A stretch of DNA of 35,678 nt from positions 1 to 35,678 of the forward strand of contig JAAETT010000621.1 in assembly GCA_024228115.1 (NCBI GenBank), written 5' to 3'. This DNA is from a bacterium (GTDB taxonomy: Bacteria > Myxococcota_A > UBA9160 > UBA6930). The notes under the pieces were generated by a model, which saw only the letters and a list, made by a program, of their open reading frames with translations, did not search any database and was not told the DNA's origin. Shown piece by piece: positions 16,879 to 24,844 of this stretch (within the stretch, counting starts at the first letter, position 1; every line of letters starts with the position of its first letter). A program made the translations under genes and the position numbers.

Positions 16879-18813
16879 ATGGCGGACGAGACGAGCACGG
16901 GACGCGACCGCGATTTGGGAATGGATCGCCCGATCAGTCGCCGCCATTTCCTGCAAGGCAGCGCGGTAGCCGTTGCGGGCGGACTGCTTCCGAAGCGTGC
17001 ATCTGCAAATGAAGCCACGCCGCAGACCACCTACCCACCTGCGCTGACGGGGCTGCGGGGCAGCCACGTCGGAAGCTTCGAAGTGGCCCACGATCTTGCG
17101 TGGAATCGCCGCACGGATTGGGGCGCAGCGACCGAGCCCGACGGAGGGGTCTACGACCTCGTGGTGGTGGGCGCTGGCGTGAGCGGCCTCTCGGCCGCGC
17201 ACTTCTACCGCGCGAGCCACGGTGAAAATGCACGGGTGCTGCTGCTCGACAACCACGACGATTTCGGCGGCCATGCCAAGCGCAACGAGTTGACGGTCGG
17301 CGGGCAAACCCAGCTCGTCTACGGTGGGAGCCAATCCCTCGAGGCGCCGGGCAGCTACAGCGATGTGGCCAAACAGCTCTTGAACGATCTCCAGATCGAC
17401 GTGGAGGCCCTCAGCGGAGCCTACGACAAGGACTTCTATCGCAGGCATGGGCTCGCCATGGGCGTCTACTTCGACGCCGAGAACTACGGCGTCGATCGAT
17501 TGGTGATGAACGACCTCATCGACCCATCGCTCTTCCTGCCCCTTCCCAGCTCGGGCGTCGAGAACGAAACGGCCATTGCCCAGATGCCCATTTCGGCTGC
17601 AGCGAAGTCGGAGTTGACCCGGCTCGTGAACATCAGCGAGGATCGGCTCGACGAGATCTCGATCTTTGCGGAGCCCGACTATCTCGAGCGCATCTCGTAC
17701 AAAGAGTTGCTGACCCGGCACCTCGAAATCCGCGATCCCCAGGTCCACGCGTTGCTGCAGGACATGGCGGCGAGCTATTTCGGCCTCGGGACCGACGCGA
17801 GTCCAGCTCTCCTCTGCCTCGGCTTCGGCCTCCCCGGCCTCGGCGGAACCGGGCTCGGTCGATTCTCCTGGCTGATCGAGCGCGCGATCCGCTGGTCTAC
17901 TGAGCCCTACACCTATCATTTCCCCGATGGCAATGCCTCGGTCGCGCGTCTGCTGGTGAGACGCCTCATTCCCGCGGTCGCATCCGGCGCGGGAATGGGA
18001 GACATCGTGGGCGCGCGTTTCGACTACGCCCGGCTCGACCAGGAGGATTCGCCGGTGCGCTTGCGCCTCGGCAGCACGGCAGTTCGGGTGCAACACGGCG
18101 GCAACCCTGCCACGGCCGACGACGTGGAGATCACCTATGTGCGCGGCGGGCGAACCGAGCGCGTGCGAGCCAAGCACGTCGTACTCGCCTGCTACAACAT
18201 GGTGATTCCGCATCTCTGTCCGGAGCTCCCGGCCAACCAGCGTGAGGCGCTTTCATCCCTGGTGAAGGTGCCGTTGGTCTACACGAACGCCTTCCTCGAG
18301 AACTGGCGCGCCTTTCGCGAACTCGGCGTCGGCCTGGCCCACTGCCCGGGCAGTTATCACCGACAGCTGATGATCGATTTCCCTGTGAGTCTCGGAGGCG
18401 TGCAGTTCTCGAAAGGGCCGGATGAGCCCATCGCCCTCCACATGAACCGCGTTCCCGGCAAGCCGGGGCTGAGTGCGAGGGACCAGCATCGGGCCGGCCG
18501 GCACGAACTCCTTGCGACTTCCTTCGAACAGATCGAGCGCGGCGCGCGGACCCAGCTCGCCGGTATGCTCGGGCCGGCCGGCTTCGATCCGGCCGTCGAC
18601 ATCGCCGGCATCACCGTAAACCGCTGGCCCCACGGCTATTCCTATTCGCACAACCCGCTCTTCGATCCCGACGTTCCCGAAGAGAAGCGCGCCCACGTGG
18701 AAGGTCGCCAGCGCTTCGGCCGCATCGCCATCGCGAACTCCGATGCGGGTGGCCGTGCCTACCTCGACTGCGCAATCGACGAGGCTCATCGGGCGGTCGC
18801 AGAACTCGGCTAG
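16879..18813 (+). CDS. Tat-exported FAD-dependent oxidoreductase, spermidine-dehydrogenase-like
   Basis: 644 residues from ATG 16879; an in-frame ATG at 16840 is possible but gives a poorer signal peptide. The leader D-R-P-I-S20-R-R-H-F-L25 is a twin-arginine motif followed by A-V-A-V-A-G-G, so the folded, cofactor-loaded enzyme is exported. The FAD-binding Rossmann motif is V-V-V-G-A-G100-V-S-G103-L-S-A-A-H-F, then L-L-L-D-N-H-D-D-F-G-G-H-A-K-R-N-E, the FAD-ribose-binding segment. This leader and FAD segment together match Pseudomonas SpdH-type spermidine dehydrogenases and related flavoproteins. A C-terminal stretch around W-P-H-G-Y-S-Y fits the family. The substrate is not proven; amine or polyamine oxidation in the periplasm is the leading idea. 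It is divergent from the radical SAM gene with 119 bases between the starts. Confidence 0.82.
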   Translation: MADETSTGRDRDLGMDRPISRRHFLQGSAVAVAGGLLPKRASANEATPQTTYPPALTGLRGSHVGSFEVAHDLAWNRRTDWGAATEPDGGVYDLVVVGAGVSGLSAAHFYRASHGENARVLLLDNHDDFGGHAKRNELTVGGQTQLVYGGSQSLEAPGSYSDVAKQLLNDLQIDVEALSGAYDKDFYRRHGLAMGVYFDAENYGVDRLVMNDLIDPSLFLPLPSSGVENETAIAQMPISAAAKSELTRLVNISEDRLDEISIFAEPDYLERISYKELLTRHLEIRDPQVHALLQDMAASYFGLGTDASPALLCLGFGLPGLGGTGLGRFSWLIERAIRWSTEPYTYHFPDGNASVARLLVRRLIPAVASGAGMGDIVGARFDYARLDQEDSPVRLRLGSTAVRVQHGGNPATADDVEITYVRGGRTERVRAKHVVLACYNMVIPHLCPELPANQREALSSLVKVPLVYTNAFLENWRAFRELGVGLAHCPGSYHRQLMIDFPVSLGGVQFSKGPDEPIALHMNRVPGKPGLSARDQHRAGRHELLATSFEQIERGARTQLAGMLGPAGFDPAVDIAGITVNRWPHGYSYSHNPLFDPDVPEEKRAHVEGRQRFGRIAIANSDAGGRAYLDCAIDEAHRAVAELG

Positions 18814-18911
18814 GCGACGCTCCAGTGAGCCATTCCAGCTCCGCGCCGAAGCAACCGCTACCGCCGCCTTGGTTCACAGGCTGGGATCAGATTGCCGCGA
18901 CGCTGTACCGG

Positions 18912-20072
18912 CTACAGTGATCTTACGTCCGTATCGAGCCCAAGCAGCATACGTCCCACCAGTTCGTAGGTCGGAGGAGCCACCATGATGTGCTGTGTGG
19001 CCACGTGCATGTCGCGAAAGATGCGGCCCAACGGGTAGCGCTCATAGACAGACGTACCGCCTGCAGCGTCGTACATCAGGTCCACCGCCTTCGCCGATTG
19101 CCGCGACGCGTTGGTGGTCGCCAGGCGGAGCTGCAGCCGATGATCGATCGTGAGCGGCTCACCCGCGGCGGCGGCTGTCCAGGCCGACTCGACCGATTCC
19201 TTCAACAGGGCTCGTGCCGAGCGCACGGCGGCCTCGGCTTCGGCCAGCGAAGATCGGACGTAGCCGCGGTGGGCGAGAGTTCGGGAGCTGGCGACCGGAA
19301 CCTTGGTATCCGCCATTGCAACGAATTCGTCGATGGCATGGCGCGCCAATCCGAGCGAAATCGAACAGACCCCGAGGCCGAGAAAACCGAGCAGTGGAAA
19401 CTGGTAGAGCCCCCTCAAGCGCGGCCCGTCGACACCAAACCGCAGCCAGCGTCCTTCTGGCACGAACGCCCCTTCGGTCTTGAAGTCCGTACTCCCGGAG
19501 CCTGCCATCCCGTGGACGTACCAGGTGTCGAGGATCTCGACCTGGTCCGCCGCCAGCATGGGTAGGAGATGCTGTGGGGCACCGTTCTCGTCGCGGAGGA
19601 GTTCGCCGGCATCATCGACGAGCAGCGAGCCGCCGACCAACCAATCCGCGTGGTGGCAGCCGCTACCCCATTGCCACTGGCCGGTCACTTCGATGCCCCC
19701 ACCGACCCGGCGCGCTCGCCCGTTCGGTGCCGTCACACCGGCACTGATGACATTGGGATCGGCTGCGTAGATCTTCTTCGCCCATTCATCTGGGAAGTAG
19801 CCCGAAAGGAGAGCCGTGGTCGAGCCGACCATCAAGACCCAGGCCGTCGAACCGTCGGCACGGGCAATCTCCTCGATGACGCGCAGGGTCTCGAGCGGTG
19901 GGACCTCCATGCCGCCATGCGCCTTCGGAATACAGAGCCGGAAGAGCCCAGCCCGTCGGAGGTCTTCGATGATATCGGCCGGAACACAGCGGGCGCGTTC
20001 GATCTCGTCCCCTCTTGTCCGGATCCCCGCGGACAGTTCGCGGGCTCGGTCGAGCGGAGAGGTAGGGCTCAT
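18912..20072 (-). CDS. Acyl-CoA-dehydrogenase-fold flavoprotein (C-terminal type 2; HpaB/HsaA-like monooxygenase group)
   Basis: 386 residues, start ATG 20072 with GAGGAA six bases upstream; the frame is open further left without a ribosome site. The N-terminal helices read A-D-I-I-E-D-L-R-R-A-G-L-F-R-L-C-I-P-K-A-H-G-G, then A-R-A-D-G-S-T-A-W, both characteristic of the acyl-CoA dehydrogenase type-2 group. This group includes FMNH2/FADH2-dependent hydroxylases of phenols and steroids (HsaA, HpaB) and desulfurisation monooxygenases. The central strand V-T-G-Q-W-Q-W-G-S-G-C-H-H-A-D-W is the flavin-proximal beta domain. The C-terminal helix has G-G-T-S-V-Y and R-I-F-R-D-M-H-V-A-T-Q-H. A separate flavin reductase would be needed and is not obvious here. 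It is divergent from the enoyl-CoA-hydratase-fold gene; the region between holds a 6-bp dyad at 20139-20154. Confidence 0.84.
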   Translation of the reverse strand: MSPTSPLDRARELSAGIRTRGDEIERARCVPADIIEDLRRAGLFRLCIPKAHGGMEVPPLETLRVIEEIARADGSTAWVLMVGSTTALLSGYFPDEWAKKIYAADPNVISAGVTAPNGRARRVGGGIEVTGQWQWGSGCHHADWLVGGSLLVDDAGELLRDENGAPQHLLPMLAADQVEILDTWYVHGMAGSGSTDFKTEGAFVPEGRWLRFGVDGPRLRGLYQFPLLGFLGLGVCSISLGLARHAIDEFVAMADTKVPVASSRTLAHRGYVRSSLAEAEAAVRSARALLKESVESAWTAAAAGEPLTIDHRLQLRLATTNASRQSAKAVDLMYDAAGGTSVYERYPLGRIFRDMHVATQHIMVAPPTYELVGRMLLGLDTDVRSL

Positions 20073-20215
20073 CGAAGGTTCCTCGGTCCGGTGGGTTGGG
20101 CTGGCCCGGCGCTCGGTATGGCGGCGCGTGCCATCTCGGCTCGGACATCCGAGCATGGAATCTGGAAATGGGCTGATACTCTACCGGTCAGAGCGACAAG
20201 GAGCATGCTGCCCCC

Positions 20216-21043
20216 ATGACGGATCGGACTACAGGCGACTCGGCCGAGAACGAATACGAAGGCTACCGGGCCCTCCATTTCGAACGTCTGGACGACGTAC
20301 TGCAGATCGTGATCGACCATCCGACCAGTGACCTCAATGCGGTCGATGGGCTCCTACACGACGAATTCACCCGGCTCTTTCGCGAGCTCAAGCGTGAACG
20401 CCGCGCCCGCGCCGTACTGTTGACCGCGCGCGGCAGCGCGTTCAGCGCCGGAGGCGATTTCGACTGGTTCCCGTCCCTCGATGATCTCGAGAAACTCGAG
20501 GCTTTGCGGCGCGATGCCAAGCAGATGATCTGGGACCTGCTCGATGTCGAGCTTCCGATCGTGGCCGCTCTCAATGGGCACGCGATCGGGCTGGGCGCGT
20601 CGCTGGCCTTGCTTTGCGACACCCTCTTCGTCGCGGAAGGCGCCACGATCGCCGACCCGCATGTCCGCGTCGGCCTCGTAGCCGGCGATGGAGGCGCCGC
20701 CATCTGGCCGTTGGTGCTCGGCCCCAGCCAGGCCAAGCGGTACCTGATGACCGGAGACGCGGTGACCGCGCAGGAAGCCGAGCGCCTCGGTCTGGTGCAA
20801 TTCGTCGTACGAAGCGAAGAGCTGCAGGCGCAGGCGCTGGCCTTCGCACAAAAGCTGACCCGCGGTGCGCCACTGGCCATTCGCTATACGAAGCAGGCGG
20901 TGAACAAGCTGGTCAAGGACGCATTGAACGTCGCGTTCGATACATCGACGGCGCTCGAGATCGTCACTTTCCAGAGCGAAGATCACGCCGAGGCCCTGGC
21001 CGCTCTTCGCGAGAGACGCAAGCCGCAATTCCGCGGGCGTTGA
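20216..21043 (+). CDS. Enoyl-CoA hydratase/isomerase superfamily protein lacking both classical catalytic glutamates
   Basis: 275 residues with the crotonase fold. The CoA-binding and oxyanion segments are clear: S-A-G-G-D-F and G-H-A-I-G125-L-G-A-S129-L-A-L-L-C-D, then I-A-D-P-H149-V-R-V-G-L-V-A-G-D-G-G. Aligned with rat enoyl-CoA hydratase the positions of Glu144 and Glu164 fall on Ser129 and His149, with the same 20-residue spacing. The protein therefore cannot use the standard two-glutamate hydration mechanism. The acidic residue in G-D-G-G may serve instead. AAGGAG lies at 20198-20203, twelve bases before the ATG. It belongs to a CoA-linked degradative pathway with the neighbouring flavoproteins, but the exact reaction is open. 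Confidence 0.85.
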   Translation: MTDRTTGDSAENEYEGYRALHFERLDDVLQIVIDHPTSDLNAVDGLLHDEFTRLFRELKRERRARAVLLTARGSAFSAGGDFDWFPSLDDLEKLEALRRDAKQMIWDLLDVELPIVAALNGHAIGLGASLALLCDTLFVAEGATIADPHVRVGLVAGDGGAAIWPLVLGPSQAKRYLMTGDAVTAQEAERLGLVQFVVRSEELQAQALAFAQKLTRGAPLAIRYTKQAVNKLVKDALNVAFDTSTALEIVTFQSEDHAEALAALRERRKPQFRGR

Positions 21044-21132
21044 GAGCCGGGCAAGAGCCGAGCCCGGCATCGAAGGCTTCAGCGCTCCGCCAGGAGTAAC
21101 GCGCGAGAGATGAGATCGAACGGGAGGACAGC

Positions 21133-21780
21133 ATGGATTTCTATGAGACGATGAAGACGCTGAGGGCCGTGCGGCGCCTACGGCCCGATCCCATCCCCGA
21201 CGCCGTGTTGCGGCGGGTCCTCGAGGCTGCCACCTATGCGCCGAGCGGTGGCAATGTGCAGCCGTGGCGAATCGTCGTCGTTGCGGACGAGGACAAGAAA
21301 CGGACACTCGGCACCCTGTATTCGGCGCGTTGGAAAGCCTATAGCTCGGGGCATCGCGCACTCCTGAAGGACGCACCCGAACCGGTCCGAGAGAAGAACG
21401 AGCGGATGATCGGCGCGGGGGACTACCTGGCCGATCACTTTGCCGAAACGCCTGCCGTACTGGTGCAATGTTTCAATCCGAACGGCCTTGCGGTGACGGA
21501 CAAGGATCTGGATCGGCTCTCGGTCGTCGGCGGCGCCTCGATCTATCCCGCGATCCAGAACCTGCTCCTCGCTTGCCGCCATGAAGGTCTCGGCTGCGTA
21601 CTCACCACGCTGCTCTGCGAGGTGGAGAGCGAAGTGCGGGAGCTTCTCGAAATTCCTGATCCCTGGTGCACGGCTGCGGCGGTTCCGGTGGGCTATCCGG
21701 TCGGGCGCGGGCATGGACCCGTCTCGAGGCGGCCCGTCGAGAAGATGGTCTTTGCAGATCGCTGGGGAGATGCCTACTAG
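21133..21780 (+). CDS. Nitroreductase family protein (FMN-dependent)
   Basis: 215 residues. The N-terminus has the family arrangement M-D-F-Y-E-T-M-K-T-L-R-A-V-R-R-L, where the basic residues bind the FMN phosphate, and A-T-Y-A-P-S-G-G-N-V-Q-P-W-R, the S-x-x-N-x-Q-P-W motif. The C-terminal half has A-I-Q-N-L-L-L-A-C-R-H-E-G-L-G-C-V-L-T-T, the second FMN-contact segment, and P-V-G-Y-P. Such proteins reduce nitro groups, quinones, flavins or enones with NAD(P)H. GGGAGG sits directly before the ATG at ideal spacing. It lies 89 bases after the enoyl-CoA-hydratase-fold gene on the same strand, so co-transcription is likely. Substrate unknown. Confidence 0.88.
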   Translation: MDFYETMKTLRAVRRLRPDPIPDAVLRRVLEAATYAPSGGNVQPWRIVVVADEDKKRTLGTLYSARWKAYSSGHRALLKDAPEPVREKNERMIGAGDYLADHFAETPAVLVQCFNPNGLAVTDKDLDRLSVVGGASIYPAIQNLLLACRHEGLGCVLTTLLCEVESEVRELLEIPDPWCTAAAVPVGYPVGRGHGPVSRRPVEKMVFADRWGDAY

Positions 21781-22014
21781 AGTGGCTCGTTCGTTCTCGG
21801 CCTCGAGGCGCGCTCCGCGACCGATCGTTACGATTTCGCCATGGCAACCATGCGTTCCGGGCAGGCTCTCGGCAATGAGGTGGAAGACAGCATCACGCCC
21901 CATCGCCCTGCGCGAGCGCGGCACCCATTCTGGATCACCAGGCTTGGTGTTGTAGCGTTCGGGCTGGCGCTGGCCGGTTGCATCACGGCTGCCGGGGAAC
22001 AGGAGAGAGTCGCC

Positions 22015-22407
22015 ATGTCTTCAGAACCCAACCGGGCCGTCGTCGCGGAGGGCCTTGGCCGCCTTCCACAGTTCTCCCATGCCACGGTGGCAGGTGATCT
22101 CATCTTCGTATCGGGGACCCTGGGCACGATCGGAGACGCCTTCAACCTGGCTGCCGGTGGCACAGGACCGCAGACGGCCCAGACGCTCCGGAACATCGAG
22201 ACCATCCTGCAGGCGGCCGGTGCCAGCCTCCAGGATGTCGTCAAGGTGAGCGTCTACCTGGCGGATATGAGCACCTTCGGGGAAATGAACGAGGCCTACG
22301 GCGCGTTCTTCCCCACGGATCCCCCGGCTCGGATCACGGTCGGCGGCGCGGTGCTTGCGCTGGGTGCGGCCGTGGAGATCGAGTGCGTTGCGCGGCGTGT
22401 TCCCTAG
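22015..22407 (+). CDS. RidA/YjgF family protein, possibly made also as a lipoprotein
   Basis: 130 residues, the normal RidA size, when started at ATG 22015, which has AGGAGA at 22001-22006 with eight bases spacing. The fold signatures are V-A-G-D-L-I-F-V-S-G-T-L-G, T-L-R-N-I-E-T-I-L-Q-A-A-G-A-S-L-Q-D-V-V-K-V-S-V-Y-L and P-P-A-R-I-T-V-G; the last includes the conserved Arg that binds imine/enamine carboxylates. RidA deaminates reactive 2-aminoacrylate-type intermediates. The frame is open upstream to an ATG at 21841 and encodes a basic stretch, a hydrophobic run and a perfect lipobox (L-A-L-A-G-C). A lipid-anchored long form is therefore possible; the long start has no ribosome site. I favour the short form but cannot exclude the long one. 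Confidence 0.82.
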   Translation: MSSEPNRAVVAEGLGRLPQFSHATVAGDLIFVSGTLGTIGDAFNLAAGGTGPQTAQTLRNIETILQAAGASLQDVVKVSVYLADMSTFGEMNEAYGAFFPTDPPARITVGGAVLALGAAVEIECVARRVP

Positions 22408-22599
22408 CCACTAGCGCGCCTACCCCATCATCGATACCGATCGTCCGCTGATCATCGGGGTACCGGCGAACGGAATGCCCCGAAACGCCCCAGCGGCGGA
22501 GATCCGGGCAAGATCGTTACCCTTCGCCCTCCCGTGAGCGAGGACGCTTTGAAGAAACCGTACCCGGACGTTCCGAACCCGACCGGGTGCGAGCCAGGC

Positions 22600-22644
22600 T
22601 TCTCGTTTCCTTTCTCGTCAACTAACGAGAACCGTCCGAGAAGG
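22600..22644 (+). promoter_or_regulatory. Competing hairpin elements in the leader of the MFS transporter gene
   Basis: Two direct copies of TTCTCGT (22600-22606 and 22612-22618) face two complementary elements, ACGAGAA (22625-22631) and CGAGAA (22637-22642). The second of these runs into the AAGG (22641-22644) that serves as ribosome binding site for the TTG at 22653. The inner copies form a 7-bp stem with a six-base loop. Mutually exclusive pairing could expose or hide the ribosome site; alternatively the dyad is a repressor site. The repeats are visible; the mechanism is inference. Nothing else definite is seen in 22408-22599. Confidence 0.35.
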
Positions 22645-22652
22645 CGCGCGAG

Positions 22653-23903
22653 TTGAGCGAGCAGCCAAGCACGTGGGCCTCCCTTCGAGCCGCCTGGCCT
22701 CTGCTGTTGGCGTGCTTCGTGATCGAGTTCGTGGTCATCGGAGGCGGGATCGACACGGTGAGTGTCTTCCTGAACGAGCTTTCCTCCAGTGAGGGATGGT
22801 CTCGCCAGGGGCTCTCGACCGGGATCGCGGTAGGCGCGGTCACTGCAGGGCTCGTGACGCCGGGTGTCGGATGGATGGTCGACCGATACGGTGTGCGGGT
22901 TCCCATCACGATCGGAACGGCCTTTCTGGCCGGGGGCTTCGGGGTGCTGATCGGCATGAGCGAACCGTGGCACTTCGTGGTTGCGAACCTCCTCCTTGGT
23001 CCGGGGTTCGCGTTCGGTGCCATGTTGCCGGTCACGGTGGCGGTGACAGTCCTGGTGCCCCATCGCACCGCGTTGGCACTCGGCATCGTGACGATGGGTT
23101 CGAGCCTCGGGGCGTTGGTCTTGGCACCCGTCGTTCAGGAACTGATCAACGCCCTCGGCTGGCGCCAGACCTACCTCGCGATGGGGGGAGCCACGTTGTT
23201 GACCCCGATCGTCTGCGTGCTCTTCGCGCTGCCGCGCGGCCGTCTGCAGAAGCCCTCCCCTTCCAATGACGTGAAGGAAGCGACCCCGAGGCAGCCTCTC
23301 CAGCTGGGCCTCGTACTTCGCCGTCCCGGCCTATGGCCGATGGTAGGCGTGTTGATGCTTCCCGGCTTGGCGAGCTTCGGTATCCAGGTCCATCTGGTTC
23401 CCTATCTCGCCGATCAGGGCCACGCGGTCACCTTCGCGGCAGGTGCGCTGGGCGCGGTGATCGGGGTCTCGGCGATCGGAAAGCTTGGCGGTGGCTTGTT
23501 GGCCGATCGCCTCGGTTTGATGGCCACCTTGAGGCTGGCGCTGTTCTTCGAGATCGCAGGATCTGCACTACTGCTGGTCGGCAGCTCCGGCATCGCAGTC
23601 TGGTCGTTCGTGGCGCTGCACGGCCTTGCAGTCGGAACCCAGGTGGCCGTCATGCCAGTCGTCGCAATGGCTGTCCTTGGGCAGGAGAACTTCGGAACGC
23701 TCTATGGACTGCTCCAGCTCGCAACCATCGTGACGATCGGGGCTGCTCCCATCATCCCGGGTGCCATCTTCGAAACGACCGGCAACTACCACGCGGCCGT
23801 ACTCTTCTGGGTCGCGGTCATGGCTTCATCGTTCGCGATCGCATTCCTGCTCCGGCTCCCCGCGGCACCGTCGGAATCGCGATCTGTGCTCAGTTCGGGC
23901 TAG
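22653..23903 (+). CDS. Major facilitator superfamily transporter (monocarboxylate/oxalate-formate-like)
   Basis: 416 residues with about 12 hydrophobic segments in two groups of six, separated by a polar loop near residues 195-220 (rich in Arg, Lys, Pro and Ser). The loop between helices 2 and 3 has the MFS signature G-W-M-V-D-R-Y-G-V-R, repeated in degenerate form in the second half as G-G-G-L-L-A-D-R-L-G-L. The long first periplasmic loop with S-S-S-E-G-W-S-R is like the monocarboxylate/oxalate-formate antiporter group. It starts with TTG at 22653 behind AAGG. The alpha/beta hydrolase follows after 29 bases, suggesting uptake of an ester, amide or organic acid that the hydrolase then processes. 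The substrate is not determinable from sequence. Confidence 0.86.
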   Translation: MSEQPSTWASLRAAWPLLLACFVIEFVVIGGGIDTVSVFLNELSSSEGWSRQGLSTGIAVGAVTAGLVTPGVGWMVDRYGVRVPITIGTAFLAGGFGVLIGMSEPWHFVVANLLLGPGFAFGAMLPVTVAVTVLVPHRTALALGIVTMGSSLGALVLAPVVQELINALGWRQTYLAMGGATLLTPIVCVLFALPRGRLQKPSPSNDVKEATPRQPLQLGLVLRRPGLWPMVGVLMLPGLASFGIQVHLVPYLADQGHAVTFAAGALGAVIGVSAIGKLGGGLLADRLGLMATLRLALFFEIAGSALLLVGSSGIAVWSFVALHGLAVGTQVAVMPVVAMAVLGQENFGTLYGLLQLATIVTIGAAPIIPGAIFETTGNYHAAVLFWVAVMASSFAIAFLLRLPAAPSESRSVLSSG

Positions 23904-23932
23904 GCAAGCAAGTTTCAGGGAGGAACCGGAGA

Positions 23933-24835
23933 ATGCGAGAAGACATCCAGCTTCCGAGTCGTGGCTCGCGCTGCCACGGTTGGCTCTACCATCCGGAGCG
24001 CCCCGGCGCCCAGGACGGATCCCCTGCAATCGTGATGGCTCACGGCTTTTCGGCCGTGAAGGAGATGTTCCTAGACCGCTTTGCCGAGAGCTTTCGGGCG
24101 GCCGGCTTCGCCGTGCTGGTCTTCGATTTCCGGTTCCTCGGAGCGAGCCCGGGAGAGCCGCGTGGGCAGATCTTCCCGACCGAGCAGCACGAGGACTACA
24201 GGAACGCCATCAGCTGGCTCGCAGGCCGACCGGAAATCGATGCGGAACGAATCGGCGCCTGGGGATCCTCCTTCAGCGGAGGGCATGTGCTCCAGCTGGC
24301 GGCCTTCGATCGCCGCATCAAGGCCGCGGTCGCACAGGTGCCGGCACTCGGGATCTGGCGACAGGCTGTTCGTTCCGCGGGAGTGGAGGGGCTGCGGGCT
24401 TTGCTAGGCCTGTTGACCCTCGACCGAGTGGCCCGTTACCCCGATGGCGCAGTGAACTACATCCCCGTGGTTGGCCCACCCGGATCGCCGGCGGTGCTCG
24501 GCACGCCTGATGCCTACGCCTGGTTCCTCAAACAAGGGGATTCGATCGCACCCAGTTGGCAGAACGCCGTCACCATCGAGTCGGTCGAGCGGATGATCGA
24601 GTACGATCCGGCCGCAGCCATCGAACTGATTGCTCCCACGCCCCTCCGAATGATCGTGGCAGAACAGGACTCGCTGATATCGATCGAGGAGGTGGAGGCG
24701 GCCTTTGCGCGTGCGGGCGAGCCCGCCGACCTCGTGCGTCTCGCCTGTGGCCACTTTGATGTGTATGCCGACGAGCCGTGGTTCACGCGGGCCTCAGAGG
24801 CCGCGACAAGCTGGTTCGTAGAGCATCTTGGCTGA
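23933..24835 (+). CDS. Alpha/beta hydrolase (serine hydrolase, dienelactone-hydrolase/peptidase-S15-like)
   Basis: 300 residues from ATG 23933 with GGGAGGA at 23918-23924. The oxyanion strand is I-V-M-A-H37-G-F, and the nucleophile elbow is S113-F-S115-G-G117. Here the first small residue of the usual G-x-S-x-G is Ser, a known variant in this group. D246 in A-E-Q-D-S-L and H274 in C-G-H-F-D-V-Y complete the catalytic triad at the expected spacing. There is no signal peptide, so it is cytoplasmic. It probably forms a two-gene unit with the transporter upstream. Its stop lies nine bases from the convergent stop of xsc, which leaves essentially no room for a terminator between them. Ester, lactone or amide hydrolysis is predicted; the substrate is unknown. 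Confidence 0.86.
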   Translation: MREDIQLPSRGSRCHGWLYHPERPGAQDGSPAIVMAHGFSAVKEMFLDRFAESFRAAGFAVLVFDFRFLGASPGEPRGQIFPTEQHEDYRNAISWLAGRPEIDAERIGAWGSSFSGGHVLQLAAFDRRIKAAVAQVPALGIWRQAVRSAGVEGLRALLGLLTLDRVARYPDGAVNYIPVVGPPGSPAVLGTPDAYAWFLKQGDSIAPSWQNAVTIESVERMIEYDPAAAIELIAPTPLRMIVAEQDSLISIEEVEAAFARAGEPADLVRLACGHFDVYADEPWFTRASEAATSWFVEHLG

Positions 24836-24844
24836 GCAGGCAGC

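Noticed and set aside
20139-20154. GCTCGG-ACAT-CCGAGC dyad between the divergent flavoprotein and enoyl-CoA-hydratase-fold genes
   Set aside because: A possible operator, but six GC-rich pairs are expected by chance in this genome and no promoter elements frame it convincingly.
20205-20219. Four-codon reading frame (ATG CTG CCC CCA TGA) overlapping the enoyl-CoA-hydratase-fold start
   Set aside because: The AAGGAG is only one base from this ATG, too close for initiation; probably coincidence.
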